Assembly: GCA_018333395.1 (NCBI GenBank)
Contig: JAGXSQ010000157.1
Span: 1 to 39,755, forward strand
Length of the DNA stretch: 39,755 nucleotides
Direction of reading: 5' to 3'
From: Dethiobacter sp.
GTDB lineage: Bacteria > Bacillota_D > Dethiobacteria > Dethiobacterales > Dethiobacteraceae
Shown: positions 9,450-16,504 of the stretch, one piece after another
How positions within the stretch are numbered: position 1 is the first letter of the stretch
Layout of the letters: each line of letters opens with the position of its first letter
Notes under the pieces: generated by a model
What the model was told of the DNA's origin: nothing
Seen by the model: only the letters and a program-made list of their open reading frames with translations
Database searches by the model: none
Position numbers and translations under genes: made by a program

Positions 9450-10710
9450 CAGTAAGCGCCTCCTTTCCCCTAAGGCGCGAGAGGAGCAGTTCTTCTACCT
9501 GCGGGAGAAGCCCCTGCAAATACCGGGAGTCTTTCAAGCTGATACCATCATCCTCATAAAGCTCCGGCGGCAAAGCTTTTTTTAGAGCGGCAAATTCAGC
9601 TAACAGTCCGACTATAGCGCCCTCATCGTTTGCCAGTTCTCGGATGTACTGCACAAGGCTCTCCACCGGGGGAAGAGAAAGAACTTCCTCCTGGCTCACC
9701 AGACGACGGGTATCGATTTTTACCTTTTCAACCCAAAGGTGGCCCGCGCCAAGATCGGTAGCTAGCTGGCGCAGATTATTAATCAGCGATTCTGGGGCGG
9801 CAAAAATGTTGTTATGGGCGGGGCAGGCGCCACTTACTAGGAAGCGCACAGCCAAAAGCCTGCCTTCAGCATGGGCAATTTCAGTCTCTAAGACCTGTTT
9901 TGCACGCTCCAGAATGTCGTCTAGGTCAGCCGCACCAGAGGCATTAATTTCACATAGACTCCACCGCAGAATATCAAGGTTACGATGTTGAACTGCCTCT
10001 ATGCGTCCCTCATTCACACTGACCAAGGAGCACCCCTTGCTTCCGGTTTCTCTTATATGTCTGCCCTGAATGTTGCCGGGGAAAACAATCCAAGGATCTT
10101 TCTTAAGCACTTCCCGTTTATGTACATGGCCCAATGCCCAGTAATCATAACCCTTTACAGCCAGGCTGTTTATGTCACATGGAGCATAGCTTTCATGGCC
10201 TTCGCGTCCACTGGCACAGGTGTGCAGTACCCCTATATTAAAGTATCCTTGTAGGGGGTCGGGATAATTCCGGGAAAGATCTTCTGTAATAGCAGCCTTG
10301 CTAAATCCCTGGCCGTGGATGGCAACGCCTATATCATCTAGGCACTTCACTTCGGGAGCATCGCAGGACATTTCTTGCACGTTATCGGGCAACGACAGGT
10401 GCTTGGTAATTTGGCTGGCTGCGTCATGGTTTCCACGTACAATAAAGGCCCTGATCCGAGCCTCCCGCAATCTCGTCATTTGGGCAGCAAAGAATAGACC
10501 GGTGTTATAGTCCCTCCAGTCCCCATCGTACAGGTCGCCGGCAATTACGAGGAAACTTACCTTTTCCTGCAAAGCAAGATTTATTAGGTTATTAAAGGCC
10601 TCCCGCGCAGCGGTCCGAACATATTTAACAGGAGCACCATCATAGCGTGCCAGCCCTACAAGTGGGCTGTCCAGATGTATATCCGCAGCATGAATAAATT
10701 TAAACTCCAT
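9439..10710 (-). CDS. YhaO-like metallophosphoesterase DNA exonuclease
   Basis: SbcD/Mre11-type nuclease. The calcineurin-like phosphoesterase motifs are present: HAADIHLD near the N-terminus, then AGDLYDG, RGNHD, and the later GHVHKRE. A C-terminal region of about 150 residues probably contacts the ATPase. The start chosen is the ATG at 10710; the longer reading begins at a TTG and would translate through the AGGAGGAGG ribosome binding site. About 423 aa. It overlaps yhaN by 11 bp and lies 62 bp downstream of the small membrane-protein gene, at the distal end of the nfeD-floA operon. The partner pair is known as YhaO/YhaN in Bacillus; the biological role there is not well settled. Confidence 0.88.
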   Translation of the reverse strand: MEFKFIHAADIHLDSPLVGLARYDGAPVKYVRTAAREAFNNLINLALQEKVSFLVIAGDLYDGDWRDYNTGLFFAAQMTRLREARIRAFIVRGNHDAASQITKHLSLPDNVQEMSCDAPEVKCLDDIGVAIHGQGFSKAAITEDLSRNYPDPLQGYFNIGVLHTCASGREGHESYAPCDINSLAVKGYDYWALGHVHKREVLKKDPWIVFPGNIQGRHIRETGSKGCSLVSVNEGRIEAVQHRNLDILRWSLCEINASGAADLDDILERAKQVLETEIAHAEGRLLAVRFLVSGACPAHNNIFAAPESLINNLRQLATDLGAGHLWVEKVKIDTRRLVSQEEVLSLPPVESLVQYIRELANDEGAIVGLLAEFAALKKALPPELYEDDGISLKDSRYLQGLLPQVEELLLSRLRGKEALTGDI

Positions 10711-10772
10711 TCGCCTCCTCCTAGGCAATCAGACGACCTCAAACGGGTTCATGAATTCGTCACCGGCAAAAC

Positions 10773-11198
10773 TTAATTGTGCCGGTGAAAATCAGAGCGT
10801 CTATACTGCCGGTGCCGGGCTCGCGGTTCCCTCAGGATTTCCGAGAACACTAGGCCAAGCAGTACCGTTTCGCGGTCAAGCTGAAAGAAGCTTTCTCCCT
10901 CTTCGGCAGTGTCAGGAGCGGCAACTTGTGAGAGCTCTTGTACGGGCTCTTGCTCCTCTTTTAGCACAGCAGCGCTGTCGGGGAGGTATGGGGCAGGACG
11001 TCGAACCAGCTTCTGCCCCGGCGCGTAAGACTTCCCGAGCGACGGATGCGGAACAGGCTGCCGTTGGTGCGGCAAGGCTGAACCGGGCCAACCCGGAGGC
11101 GTGGCAGGACGGGCGGGGTGACCCGGTTTCTGCCGCCCTCCGAGGGAGCGCAGGAAGGAGAAAATAATAAAGATGATGAAGAAAATTAGCTCTTCCAT
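10773..11198 (-). CDS. Small membrane-anchored protein downstream of floA
   Basis: A 141-aa protein of unknown function. It has one N-terminal transmembrane helix (about residues 4-19), then a basic, Pro-rich linker (about 22-75), an acidic segment rich in E and Q (about 80-108), and a C-terminal LLGLVFSEILREPRA patch near residue 115. The start has GGGGGTGA 5 nt upstream and lies 15 bp after floA, so it is co-transcribed. From memory, small proteins ending in a similar SEIL.PPRA motif occur in other clostridia, but I cannot confirm that here. Its place suggests a link to flotillin or NfeD membrane domains. Confidence 0.75.
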   Translation of the reverse strand: MEELIFFIIFIIFSFLRSLGGRQKPGHPARPATPPGWPGSALPHQRQPVPHPSLGKSYAPGQKLVRRPAPYLPDSAAVLKEEQEPVQELSQVAAPDTAEEGESFFQLDRETVLLGLVFSEILREPRARHRQYRRSDFHRHN

Positions 11199-11213
11199 CG
11201 GCTCACCCCCGTA

Positions 11214-12203
11214 TTATTTCTTAGGCTCCTCGTCTTTTTCAGCCTTGGTACCAATCTTGGCGATGGTATCCCGCATTTGGGTATCAGCCTGGATGTTTTG
11301 CAAATTATAGTAGTCCATAATACCCAGCTTCCCTTCACGTAACGCGTAGGCAAAAGCACGCGGCACCTCTGCCTCCGCCTCTACCACCTTGGCGCGCATC
11401 TCCTGCACTCGGGCCTTCATCTCCTGTTCGTGGGCCACAGCCATCGCTCTGCGCTCCTCAGCCTTGGCTTGGGCAATACGCTTGTCGGCCTCAGCCTGGT
11501 CGGTCTGCAACTGCGCACCGATATTCTTGCCAATATCCACATCAGCGATGTCGATGGACAGGATTTCAAAGGCTGTACCAGCATCCAAGCCTTTACTGAG
11601 AACCGTGTGGGAAATAGAGTCCGGATTTTCCAATACTGCTTTGTGGCTTTGGGAAGAACCAATCGTAGTAACAATCCCCTCGCCAACCCGGGCAATAATA
11701 GTTTCCTCGCCGGCCCCACCCACCAGCCGTTCAATGTTAGCCCGCACCGTGACCCGAGCCTTGGCTTTCACCTCGATGCCGTCCTTGGCCACGGCGGCCA
11801 CCACCGGCGTCTCAATGACCCGTGGGTTAACGCTAAGTTGCACAGCCTGGAGAACATCACGGCCGGCCAGGTCGATGGCCGCAGCACGTTCAAAACCGAG
11901 GTCGATACCGGCACGCTGGGCGGCGATGAGAGCGTTCACCAGCCTGTCTACATTGCCTCCGGCCAGGAAATGGCCCTCCAGCATGTTCACGTTGAGATCA
12001 AGCCCGGCCTTAATCGCCTTAATCAGCGGGTTGACAATCTTGGAGGGTGCGACACGACGCAGACGCATGCCTACCAGCGTGATAATGCTGATCCGCACAC
12101 CAGCCGCGAGCGCGGAAATCCACAGCCCAAGCGGAATAATGCTCAGAAGAAGAGAGAGGCCGAAAACAATCAGACCAATAAGAATCAAGAGTTCGATCAT
12201 CAT
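11214..12203 (-). CDS. floA: Flotillin-like protein FloA (YqfA)
   Basis: Membrane-microdomain scaffold protein. The N-terminal hydrophobic segment (about 3-39) forms a hairpin or reentrant anchor. It is followed by an SPFH-like region with repeated [20 protein letters not shown] type sequence and an Ala/Glu-rich helix (about 240-290, [20 protein letters not shown]) that should oligomerise. 329 aa, normal for FloA. AGGAG lies 8 nt before the ATG at 12203. It follows nfeD by 19 bp, the usual YqeZ/FloA pairing of Firmicutes. In B. subtilis FloA marks functional membrane microdomains. Confidence 0.93.
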   Translation of the reverse strand: MMIELLILIGLIVFGLSLLLSIIPLGLWISALAAGVRISIITLVGMRLRRVAPSKIVNPLIKAIKAGLDLNVNMLEGHFLAGGNVDRLVNALIAAQRAGIDLGFERAAAIDLAGRDVLQAVQLSVNPRVIETPVVAAVAKDGIEVKAKARVTVRANIERLVGGAGEETIIARVGEGIVTTIGSSQSHKAVLENPDSISHTVLSKGLDAGTAFEILSIDIADVDIGKNIGAQLQTDQAEADKRIAQAKAEERRAMAVAHEQEMKARVQEMRAKVVEAEAEVPRAFAYALREGKLGIMDYYNLQNIQADTQMRDTIAKIGTKAEKDEEPKK

Positions 12204-12222
12204 TGTTCATACTCCTTTTAAT

Positions 12223-13545
12223 TTAAGTTTGTGACACACGCACGACAACCCTAGTTCCTTCCACCGCCACCACCACGACAGGCATTCCTGGAGCAATAAA
12301 CATTCCCTCACTCACCACGTCCACGCGACGACCCTCAATTTCAGCCATTCCGGCCGGTCTAAGCGGTGTCAGCGCCACGCCCTCTTTGCCCAATAGAGAC
12401 GAAGCGTCCTGAGGCCCTACATAGCCCCGCTCCTTCGTCTCGGCAAACTGCAGCACAATTTGCGACCAAAGGCCGCTACGCTTCAGGTAGCGGAAGGAAA
12501 CAGCGATAACGAGCGCAGCCAAAAAGACAGACGAGGCCAGAAGGCGTAACCCTTCACCAGTGGTAGCCGCCGACAGCACCACCGAGGCAACTATCGCTCC
12601 GACACCAGCTAAACCAAGGATACCAAAGTTGGGGAAAAAGACTTCCACCAGGAGCAAAATTACTCCGACTACAAAAAGAAAGATTACCTCCCAGCCCGCC
12701 AGACCCGCCAGAACGTGCCCACCAAAGAAAAGCGCGAAGGCCAACAGGCTGATGGCGCCAGCTACGCCAAAGCCGGCCGTCATTACTTCCATGACGAGGG
12801 CGGCGATACCGATAGTAACAAGCAGTGTCGCCACCAGCGGCTGGGTAACAAGCCGCGCGGCCTGTTCCGCCGGGTGCTGCCCGACAGTCACGACCCGTGC
12901 GCCGCCCAGACCAAGTAACTCCAGCAACTCGGCTCGGGTACCGGCAATTCCGTCGGCAAAATTAATTTCCCGAGCTTCGCTAGCCGTCAGCGTCAGTAAC
13001 TCCGTCTCCCCGTCCACACCTTCAATCACGATTTCCGTGCGAACCATGGCTGCGGCCACTTGCGGATCTTTGCCCTGTCTCTCCGCCGCAGCACGCATGG
13101 CCGATTCCCAGGCTGAGAGAGTCTTTTCGTCGACTTCCTCCCCTCCGCCCAGCAGGCTGCGGGGCTCCGCCGCACCAATGATACTGCCAGGCGCCATGTA
13201 CAGGGAACGGCAGGCCAGCGCCAGATAAGCTCCTGCCGACAGCGCCCTGTAACGGACATAAGCATAGACAGGAACGGGAGAATCGGCAATCAGATCGTTA
13301 ATCTCCAAAGCGGCATCCAGAAAGCCTCCCGGCGTGTTTAACTCGAGGATAATGGCCGAAGCGCCACCTTGTTCCGCCTCTTGAAAGGCACGGCCAAGAA
13401 AGCGTAAAAGGCCTTTTTCCACCGGACCGTCCAGAGGAACCACATAAACTGTCTGCTGCTCTGCTGCCACCGGGAAATATACCGAAGCAGGGAACCAAAT
13501 CCACAGCAACAAGAGGGACAACAACAATCTTAATTTTTTACGCAC
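12223..13545 (-). CDS. NfeD-family membrane serine protease (YqeZ)
   Basis: Membrane-bound protein with a signal peptide, a ClpP-like serine protease domain (ELNTPGG, catalytic Ser in YRALSAGAYLALA, candidate Lys in EVDEKT), several transmembrane helices in the middle and a C-terminal OB-fold NfeD domain. The GTG at 13545 is preferred: GGGGGAG lies 5 nt upstream, and the predicted promoter (-10 at 13574-13579) would leave almost no leader for the ATG at 13560. That gives about 440 aa. It is the first gene of the operon with floA, the small membrane protein, yhaO and yhaN. The family works with flotillin/stomatin partners in membrane protein turnover. Confidence 0.92.
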   Translation of the reverse strand: MRKKLRLLLSLLLLWIWFPASVYFPVAAEQQTVYVVPLDGPVEKGLLRFLGRAFQEAEQGGASAIILELNTPGGFLDAALEINDLIADSPVPVYAYVRYRALSAGAYLALACRSLYMAPGSIIGAAEPRSLLGGGEEVDEKTLSAWESAMRAAAERQGKDPQVAAAMVRTEIVIEGVDGETELLTLTASEAREINFADGIAGTRAELLELLGLGGARVVTVGQHPAEQAARLVTQPLVATLLVTIGIAALVMEVMTAGFGVAGAISLLAFALFFGGHVLAGLAGWEVIFLFVVGVILLLVEVFFPNFGILGLAGVGAIVASVVLSAATTGEGLRLLASSVFLAALVIAVSFRYLKRSGLWSQIVLQFAETKERGYVGPQDASSLLGKEGVALTPLRPAGMAEIEGRRVDVVSEGMFIAPGMPVVVVAVEGTRVVVRVSQT

Positions 13546-13573
13546 AGCTACTCCCCCCATGATATTCTCTTCA

Positions 13574-13601
13574 ATTATACCTCATACACAGGAAAAAACA
13601 A
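13574..13601 (-). promoter_or_regulatory. Promoter of the nfeD-floA operon
   Basis: Minus-strand TATAAT (13574-13579) has TTGTTT (13596-13601) 16 nt upstream. The -35 overlaps the T-run of the preceding terminator. The start point would fall near 13567, which favours the GTG start of nfeD. Confidence 0.6.
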
Positions 13602-13642
13602 GAAAAACGCTTCGCCCTTTGTCCGAAGAGGCGTTTTTCTTG
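13599..13642 (-). terminator. Strong terminator upstream of nfeD
   Basis: A perfect 12-bp arm CAAGAAAAACGC (13599-13610) pairs with GCGTTTTTCTTG (13631-13642), with an inner TTCG/CGAA pair. On the minus strand it is followed by more T residues. It should stop transcription coming from the rpsU side. Confidence 0.75.
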
Positions 13643-13741
13643 TCCGCTTGGGGCGGCGGAACTTCGTTTCTGAGTTCCCGGCAAGAGCCATAGGGGCGGT
13701 CCCCCTAGGCGTAGGAAAGCCAATACAATTTCCTGCGCCAT
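13643..13741. other. Structured intergenic spacer, several hairpins
   Basis: No gene is present between the two terminators. The stretch folds well: GGCGTAGGAAA (13708-13718) pairs with TTTCCTGCGCC (13729-13739) over 11 bp with one G-T pair. TAGGGG and CCCC..TA form a second hairpin around 13691-13707, and GGAACT (13658-13663) pairs with AGTTCC (13673-13678). It could be a short structured RNA, a dispersed repeat, or transcript-end processing sequence. Confidence 0.5.
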
Positions 13742-13781
13742 AAATAAAATACCCGGCGCTATAACACCGGGTATTTTATTT
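13742..13781 (-). terminator. Intrinsic terminator of rpsU
   Basis: A perfect 15-bp inverted repeat, AAATAAAATACCCGG (13742-13756) with its complement at 13767-13781, has a 10-nt loop. It lies immediately downstream of the rpsU stop. On the minus strand the GC core is followed by TATTTTATTT. Confidence 0.85.
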
Positions 13782-13782
13782 T

Positions 13783-13962
13783 TTAGGTAAAACGCTTTTT
13801 CTTGCGGGCGGCCTCAGATTTTTTCTTACGCCTCACGCTCGGCTTTTCGTAATGTTCACGCTTTCGCACCTCCGCCAGAACACCGGTTTTTGCGCACTGG
13901 CGTTTAAAACGGCGAATGGCACTATCAAGCGTTTCATTTTTACCAACTTTAATTTGTGTCAA
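13783..13962 (-). CDS. rpsU: 30S ribosomal protein S21 (RpsU)
   Basis: A 59-aa basic protein. Translated by hand it starts [20 protein letters not shown] and includes [20 protein letters not shown], followed by a Lys/Arg-rich tail ending KKKRFT, the standard S21 pattern. It binds the 30S subunit near the 3' end of 16S rRNA and helps initiation. The start is a TTG at 13962 with GGAGGG 7 nt upstream; no ATG is available. It has its own perfect consensus promoter and its own terminator, so it is monocistronic. The place between the dnaK operon and nfeD-floA matches B. subtilis. Confidence 0.95.
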   Translation of the reverse strand: MTQIKVGKNETLDSAIRRFKRQCAKTGVLAEVRKREHYEKPSVRRKKKSEAARKKKRFT

Positions 13963-14039
13963 CTGCTTTCCCTCCCCTCAACCCAACCTGCCTGGCTCTG
14001 CACGCGGAGACGACAAGCATGAAAGCAAATGCTTCATAG

Positions 14040-14068
14040 ATTATAACGTGTCCATAACAGCCTGTCAA
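14040..14068 (-). promoter_or_regulatory. Perfect consensus sigma-A promoter of rpsU
   Basis: Minus-strand TTGACA (14063-14068), 17-nt spacer and TATAAT (14040-14045) match the sigma-A consensus exactly. The 5' leader of about 70 nt starts with an ATGAAGC/GCTTTCAT hairpin (about 14017-14037). Confidence 0.9.
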
Positions 14069-14115
14069 CACTGCCGGAAGCTTGGTTCACAGGCACTATG
14101 CCTCGCTTTCCCCGC

Positions 14116-14445
14116 TCAAAGCACAAATTTTTTGCCGGCCAGAATATGAAAATGCAGATGTGGGACGACTTGGCCCGCAGGCTGACCGCAGTTCACCACC
14201 ACTTTGTAAGCTCCCGCTACTCCCAATAGCTGAGCAACCTTTTTGACATTCAACAGCAGCCTGCCCGCTTCTACCTCGTTGTCCGGCAGTTCATCAAGCA
14301 AGTCGTAATGACGCTTAGGCACAAGCAAAACATGAACCGGCGCATGCGGGTTGATATCTTTGAAAGCAATTGTATGCTCATCTTCAAAAACTATTTCGGT
14401 CGGTAGCTCTCCAGCCACGATTTTACAAAAAACACAGTCGCCCAC
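14116..14445 (-). CDS. HIT-family nucleotide-binding hydrolase (HINT type)
   Basis: A 109-aa histidine-triad protein. The catalytic HLHFHIL motif (HxHxHxx) is near the C-terminus and a CVFC pair at residues 4-7 is typical of HINT proteins. It probably hydrolyses nucleoside phosphoramidates such as AMP-lysine or related adducts. The start is a GTG at 14445 with GGGGGAG 8 nt upstream. It lies 153 bp upstream of rpsU, with separate promoters. Physiological substrate unknown. Confidence 0.9.
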   Translation of the reverse strand: MGDCVFCKIVAGELPTEIVFEDEHTIAFKDINPHAPVHVLLVPKRHYDLLDELPDNEVEAGRLLLNVKKVAQLLGVAGAYKVVVNCGQPAGQVVPHLHFHILAGKKFVL

Positions 14446-14474
14446 TGGTGTATCTCCCCCGTCAATTTTCCTGT

Positions 14475-14503
14475 ATTATACCATTTTCAGTTCTCACAGG
14501 CAA
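14475..14503 (-). promoter_or_regulatory. Promoter of the HIT gene
   Basis: Minus-strand TTGCCT (14498-14503), 17-nt spacer and TATAAT (14475-14480). It lies about 30 bp ahead of the GTG start. Confidence 0.7.
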
Positions 14504-14587
14504 ACGCTATCTCCTAGCGCGGGGCAAATAAAATCATGATTATATATCAGTACAGGCCGGGGCGGACAGGCACGGGAGCTACAGGAG

Positions 14588-14604
14588 ACCAATACAATAT
14601 TGGT
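14588..14604. repeat. Inverted repeat upstream of the ATPase gene
   Basis: ACCAATA (14588-14594) and TATTGGT (14598-14604) are perfect 7-bp arms around a 3-nt loop. It ends about 5 bp before the GAGGGGG ribosome binding site of the downstream gene. It could be an operator or an RNA hairpin affecting ribosome access. Confidence 0.5.
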
Positions 14605-14620
14605 AGCGAGGGGGATAGAC

Positions 14621-15760
14621 ATGAAAAAAGAAACGTGCAGGTATTTTTTCGCCGGAGGCAACACAGTTTTCGGCTTTCATTCCTTATTTGACTACATAGC
14701 CGACCTAGAACAGTGTAACTGGCGGCTGATTATCAAAGGCGGGCCCGGCACAGGAAAATCCACTCTCATGAAAAAAATAGGCGCACTGATGGCAGAGCGG
14801 GGCTTTTACACCGAGTTGTTTTTCTGTTCCTCTGATAACGAGTCGCTAGACGGTCTGTCCGTCCCGTCCCTTGGCTTGGTCATGGTTGATGGAACCGCTC
14901 CCCATACCATCGACGCTTCCCTCCCCGGAGCACGAGATGAAATCATCAATCTTGGCGACTGCTGGGACACAGAGGCTTTGCGCCGTCACCGCCGGGAAAT
15001 CGCTGAACTAATTCGGCAAAACAGCGGCTTGTTTGTCCAAGCGTACCAGTATCTAAAAGAAGCCAGCGTAGTACTGGAGAAAACACGCTACCTGATGGCA
15101 GAGGCCATAGATTATGCCGGCTTGTCCAAAATGACTAGTGGCTTGCTTACTGAAACCGTGGCGGCCCTGCCGCCCGCTGAAGGCGTGCCGCACGAACGCC
15201 GGCTTTTTGCAGGCGCTATTTCACCGCAAGGGTTAGTTAACTTTTATCCATCTATCCTGCAGGACATTTCCTCTTTCTACCTCCTCACCGGCGACGCCGG
15301 CGCAGGAAAGTCTTTTCTGCTGGACCAAATCCGGCACACTGCGCTGCAGGCAGGCCATAGCGTGGAGGTGTACCACTGCGCCTTCGATCCGCGAAGAATT
15401 GACGCCGTAGTAATCCCGGCCAGCAAGACCGCTTTTCTGAAAGCTACCTATCCACACTCTTTTACCGTCAGCCCCGCAAAAGCAGTGCATACCCAAACGA
15501 CCGTCGCCCTCAGCCGCTGTGCCAGAGTCCATGTGCTGCGGAACACGGCCGCAGAACGCGCCGAATGTCACGACCGCTTCTGGCCTCTGGTAGGCAAGGC
15601 GGTAGAAATGCTCCGCAGGGCTAAGCGTATTCATGACCAGCTGGAAGCGTACTATATCCAAGCCATGGACTTTGACGAAGTAGCGCAAAAGCAGGCCGCC
15701 ATTATCAGTAAAGTACTGTGCTCCACCACGCCGGAGCGCAGTGTACTGGCTCAAAAATAA
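14621..15760 (+). CDS. Two-P-loop ATPase of unknown function
   Basis: A 379-aa protein with two separate Walker A loops: GGPGTGKST at residues 40-48 and GDAGAGKS at 224-231. Each opens a similar half, so it looks like an internal duplication of a P-loop NTPase. I recall a conserved family of uncharacterised ATPases of this build in spore-forming Firmicutes (PRK06851-like), but no function is known to me. The start is the ATG at 14621, with GAGGGGG 5 nt upstream; an in-frame TTG at 14600 lies inside the inverted repeat. The gene is alone on the plus strand between HIT and a convergent unknown gene. No transmembrane segment is seen. Confidence 0.85.
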   Translation: MKKETCRYFFAGGNTVFGFHSLFDYIADLEQCNWRLIIKGGPGTGKSTLMKKIGALMAERGFYTELFFCSSDNESLDGLSVPSLGLVMVDGTAPHTIDASLPGARDEIINLGDCWDTEALRRHRREIAELIRQNSGLFVQAYQYLKEASVVLEKTRYLMAEAIDYAGLSKMTSGLLTETVAALPPAEGVPHERRLFAGAISPQGLVNFYPSILQDISSFYLLTGDAGAGKSFLLDQIRHTALQAGHSVEVYHCAFDPRRIDAVVIPASKTAFLKATYPHSFTVSPAKAVHTQTTVALSRCARVHVLRNTAAERAECHDRFWPLVGKAVEMLRRAKRIHDQLEAYYIQAMDFDEVAQKQAAIISKVLCSTTPERSVLAQK

Positions 15761-15779
15761 AAGGCATGTCAGACATGCC
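15753..15779 (-). terminator. Terminator of the 179-aa membrane protein gene
   Basis: GGCATGT (15763-15769) and ACATGCC (15773-15779) form a hairpin. On the minus strand it is followed by TTTTATTTTT (15753-15762). The T-run overlaps the end of the convergent ATPase gene. Confidence 0.75.
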
Positions 15780-15795
15780 GCAAGTTCGAAACGAG

Positions 15796-16335
15796 CTATT
15801 TCTTAGGGACTTGTTCAGCAGCCGCTTCCTCTTTGCCGCCGACCGTAAACTGCTCAAGGACGGCCCCTCTTCTATCAGCAAACGTCCAGGTCGTCTGGCC
15901 GCTCTCCAGCAGGACATCTTTTACCGGTAGCATCACCACCTGGAAGTGGTCTCTTTTCGTACCTACCTTAACCCTAACTTCTAAATCCTGCTCCCCTGTA
16001 GCGGCCACCTGCACATCCTGCACTTCGGCATGCAGTGCAAAAAGCGCTACCTCGTGTCGAGGCTGAAAAGGATACTGAGGCAAGGCAATTCCCCAGGCAT
16101 TGGCGACCTCTGCCCACCCTTCCGGATCCTCCGCCAGACGGAAGATGGGCCTTTCCTTTCTCTCACCCTTGTCTGCAATGGTAAAATTCACCTCATTCCC
16201 AGTAGCTACTTCCCGTGGTGCCACCGTGGGACTGGTCCGAAAGGTATCATAGATTGACAAGGAAACCAAAAGGACAAGCAGGAACAATAGCGGGAGCAGT
16301 CGCCGCGCTTCCACCACAAACATTCTTTTACCCAT
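15796..16335 (-). CDS. Membrane-anchored protein of unknown function
   Basis: About 179 aa. One N-terminal transmembrane helix (about residues 10-28, rich in Leu and Val) leaves an extracytoplasmic domain of about 145 residues made of short beta-like segments (HEVALFALHAEVQ, DLEVRVKVG, HFQVVMLPV). It ends in a Glu/Ala-rich tail. The domain faintly recalls PrcB-like or other small beta-sandwich domains, but I cannot assign it. The start chosen is the ATG at 16335 with AGAGGGG 8 nt upstream; a GTG at 16344 is possible. It is monocistronic, with a terminator, and divergent from the histidine kinase. Function unknown. Confidence 0.7.
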   Translation of the reverse strand: MGKRMFVVEARRLLPLLFLLVLLVSLSIYDTFRTSPTVAPREVATGNEVNFTIADKGERKERPIFRLAEDPEGWAEVANAWGIALPQYPFQPRHEVALFALHAEVQDVQVAATGEQDLEVRVKVGTKRDHFQVVMLPVKDVLLESGQTTWTFADRRGAVLEQFTVGGKEEAAAEQVPKK

Positions 16336-16426
16336 CCCATCCACCCCTCTTCCGCCTATTTTCTCTCCATACCTATGCTACAGGGGAAAAAATATGCTAC
16401 GGCGGTAAGTAAAAAAAGGGCGGGCT

Positions 16427-16455
16427 GAAGGGGAAACCTGTCTTTTGCCGAATCC
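16427..16455 (+). promoter_or_regulatory. Possible sigma-H promoter of the histidine kinase gene
   Basis: GAAGGGGAA (16427-16435) and GCCGAATCC (16447-16455) with an 11-nt spacer resemble the sigma-H elements RNAGGAWWW and RNNGAATWW. There are two mismatches in each element. A start near 16465 would precede the ATG at 16505. Prediction only. Confidence 0.4.
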
Positions 16456-16504
16456 TGAAAAAGTAGAGAACATTCGAACTTATCGTCCTGCGGGAGTGTG
16501 TCGC

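Noticed and set aside
10751..11167. 138-codon plus-strand frame opposite the small membrane protein
   Set aside because: The minus-strand gene has a good ribosome binding site, a transmembrane helix and operon context; the plus frame has none.
11389..12234. Long plus-strand open frames (263-281 codons) opposite floA
   Set aside because: They are antisense to a well-supported floA, lack ribosome binding sites and have Ser/Arg/Pro-rich shadow composition.
12560..13228. 222-codon plus-strand frame opposite nfeD
   Set aside because: Antisense shadow of a clear NfeD gene; low-complexity Pro/Ser/Thr composition and no domain.
16340..16420. Sigma-E-like promoter (GCATATT ... CATAGGTAT) for the 179-aa protein
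   Set aside because: The -35 matches well but the spacer is 13 nt and the -10 fits only in part; not strong enough to list.
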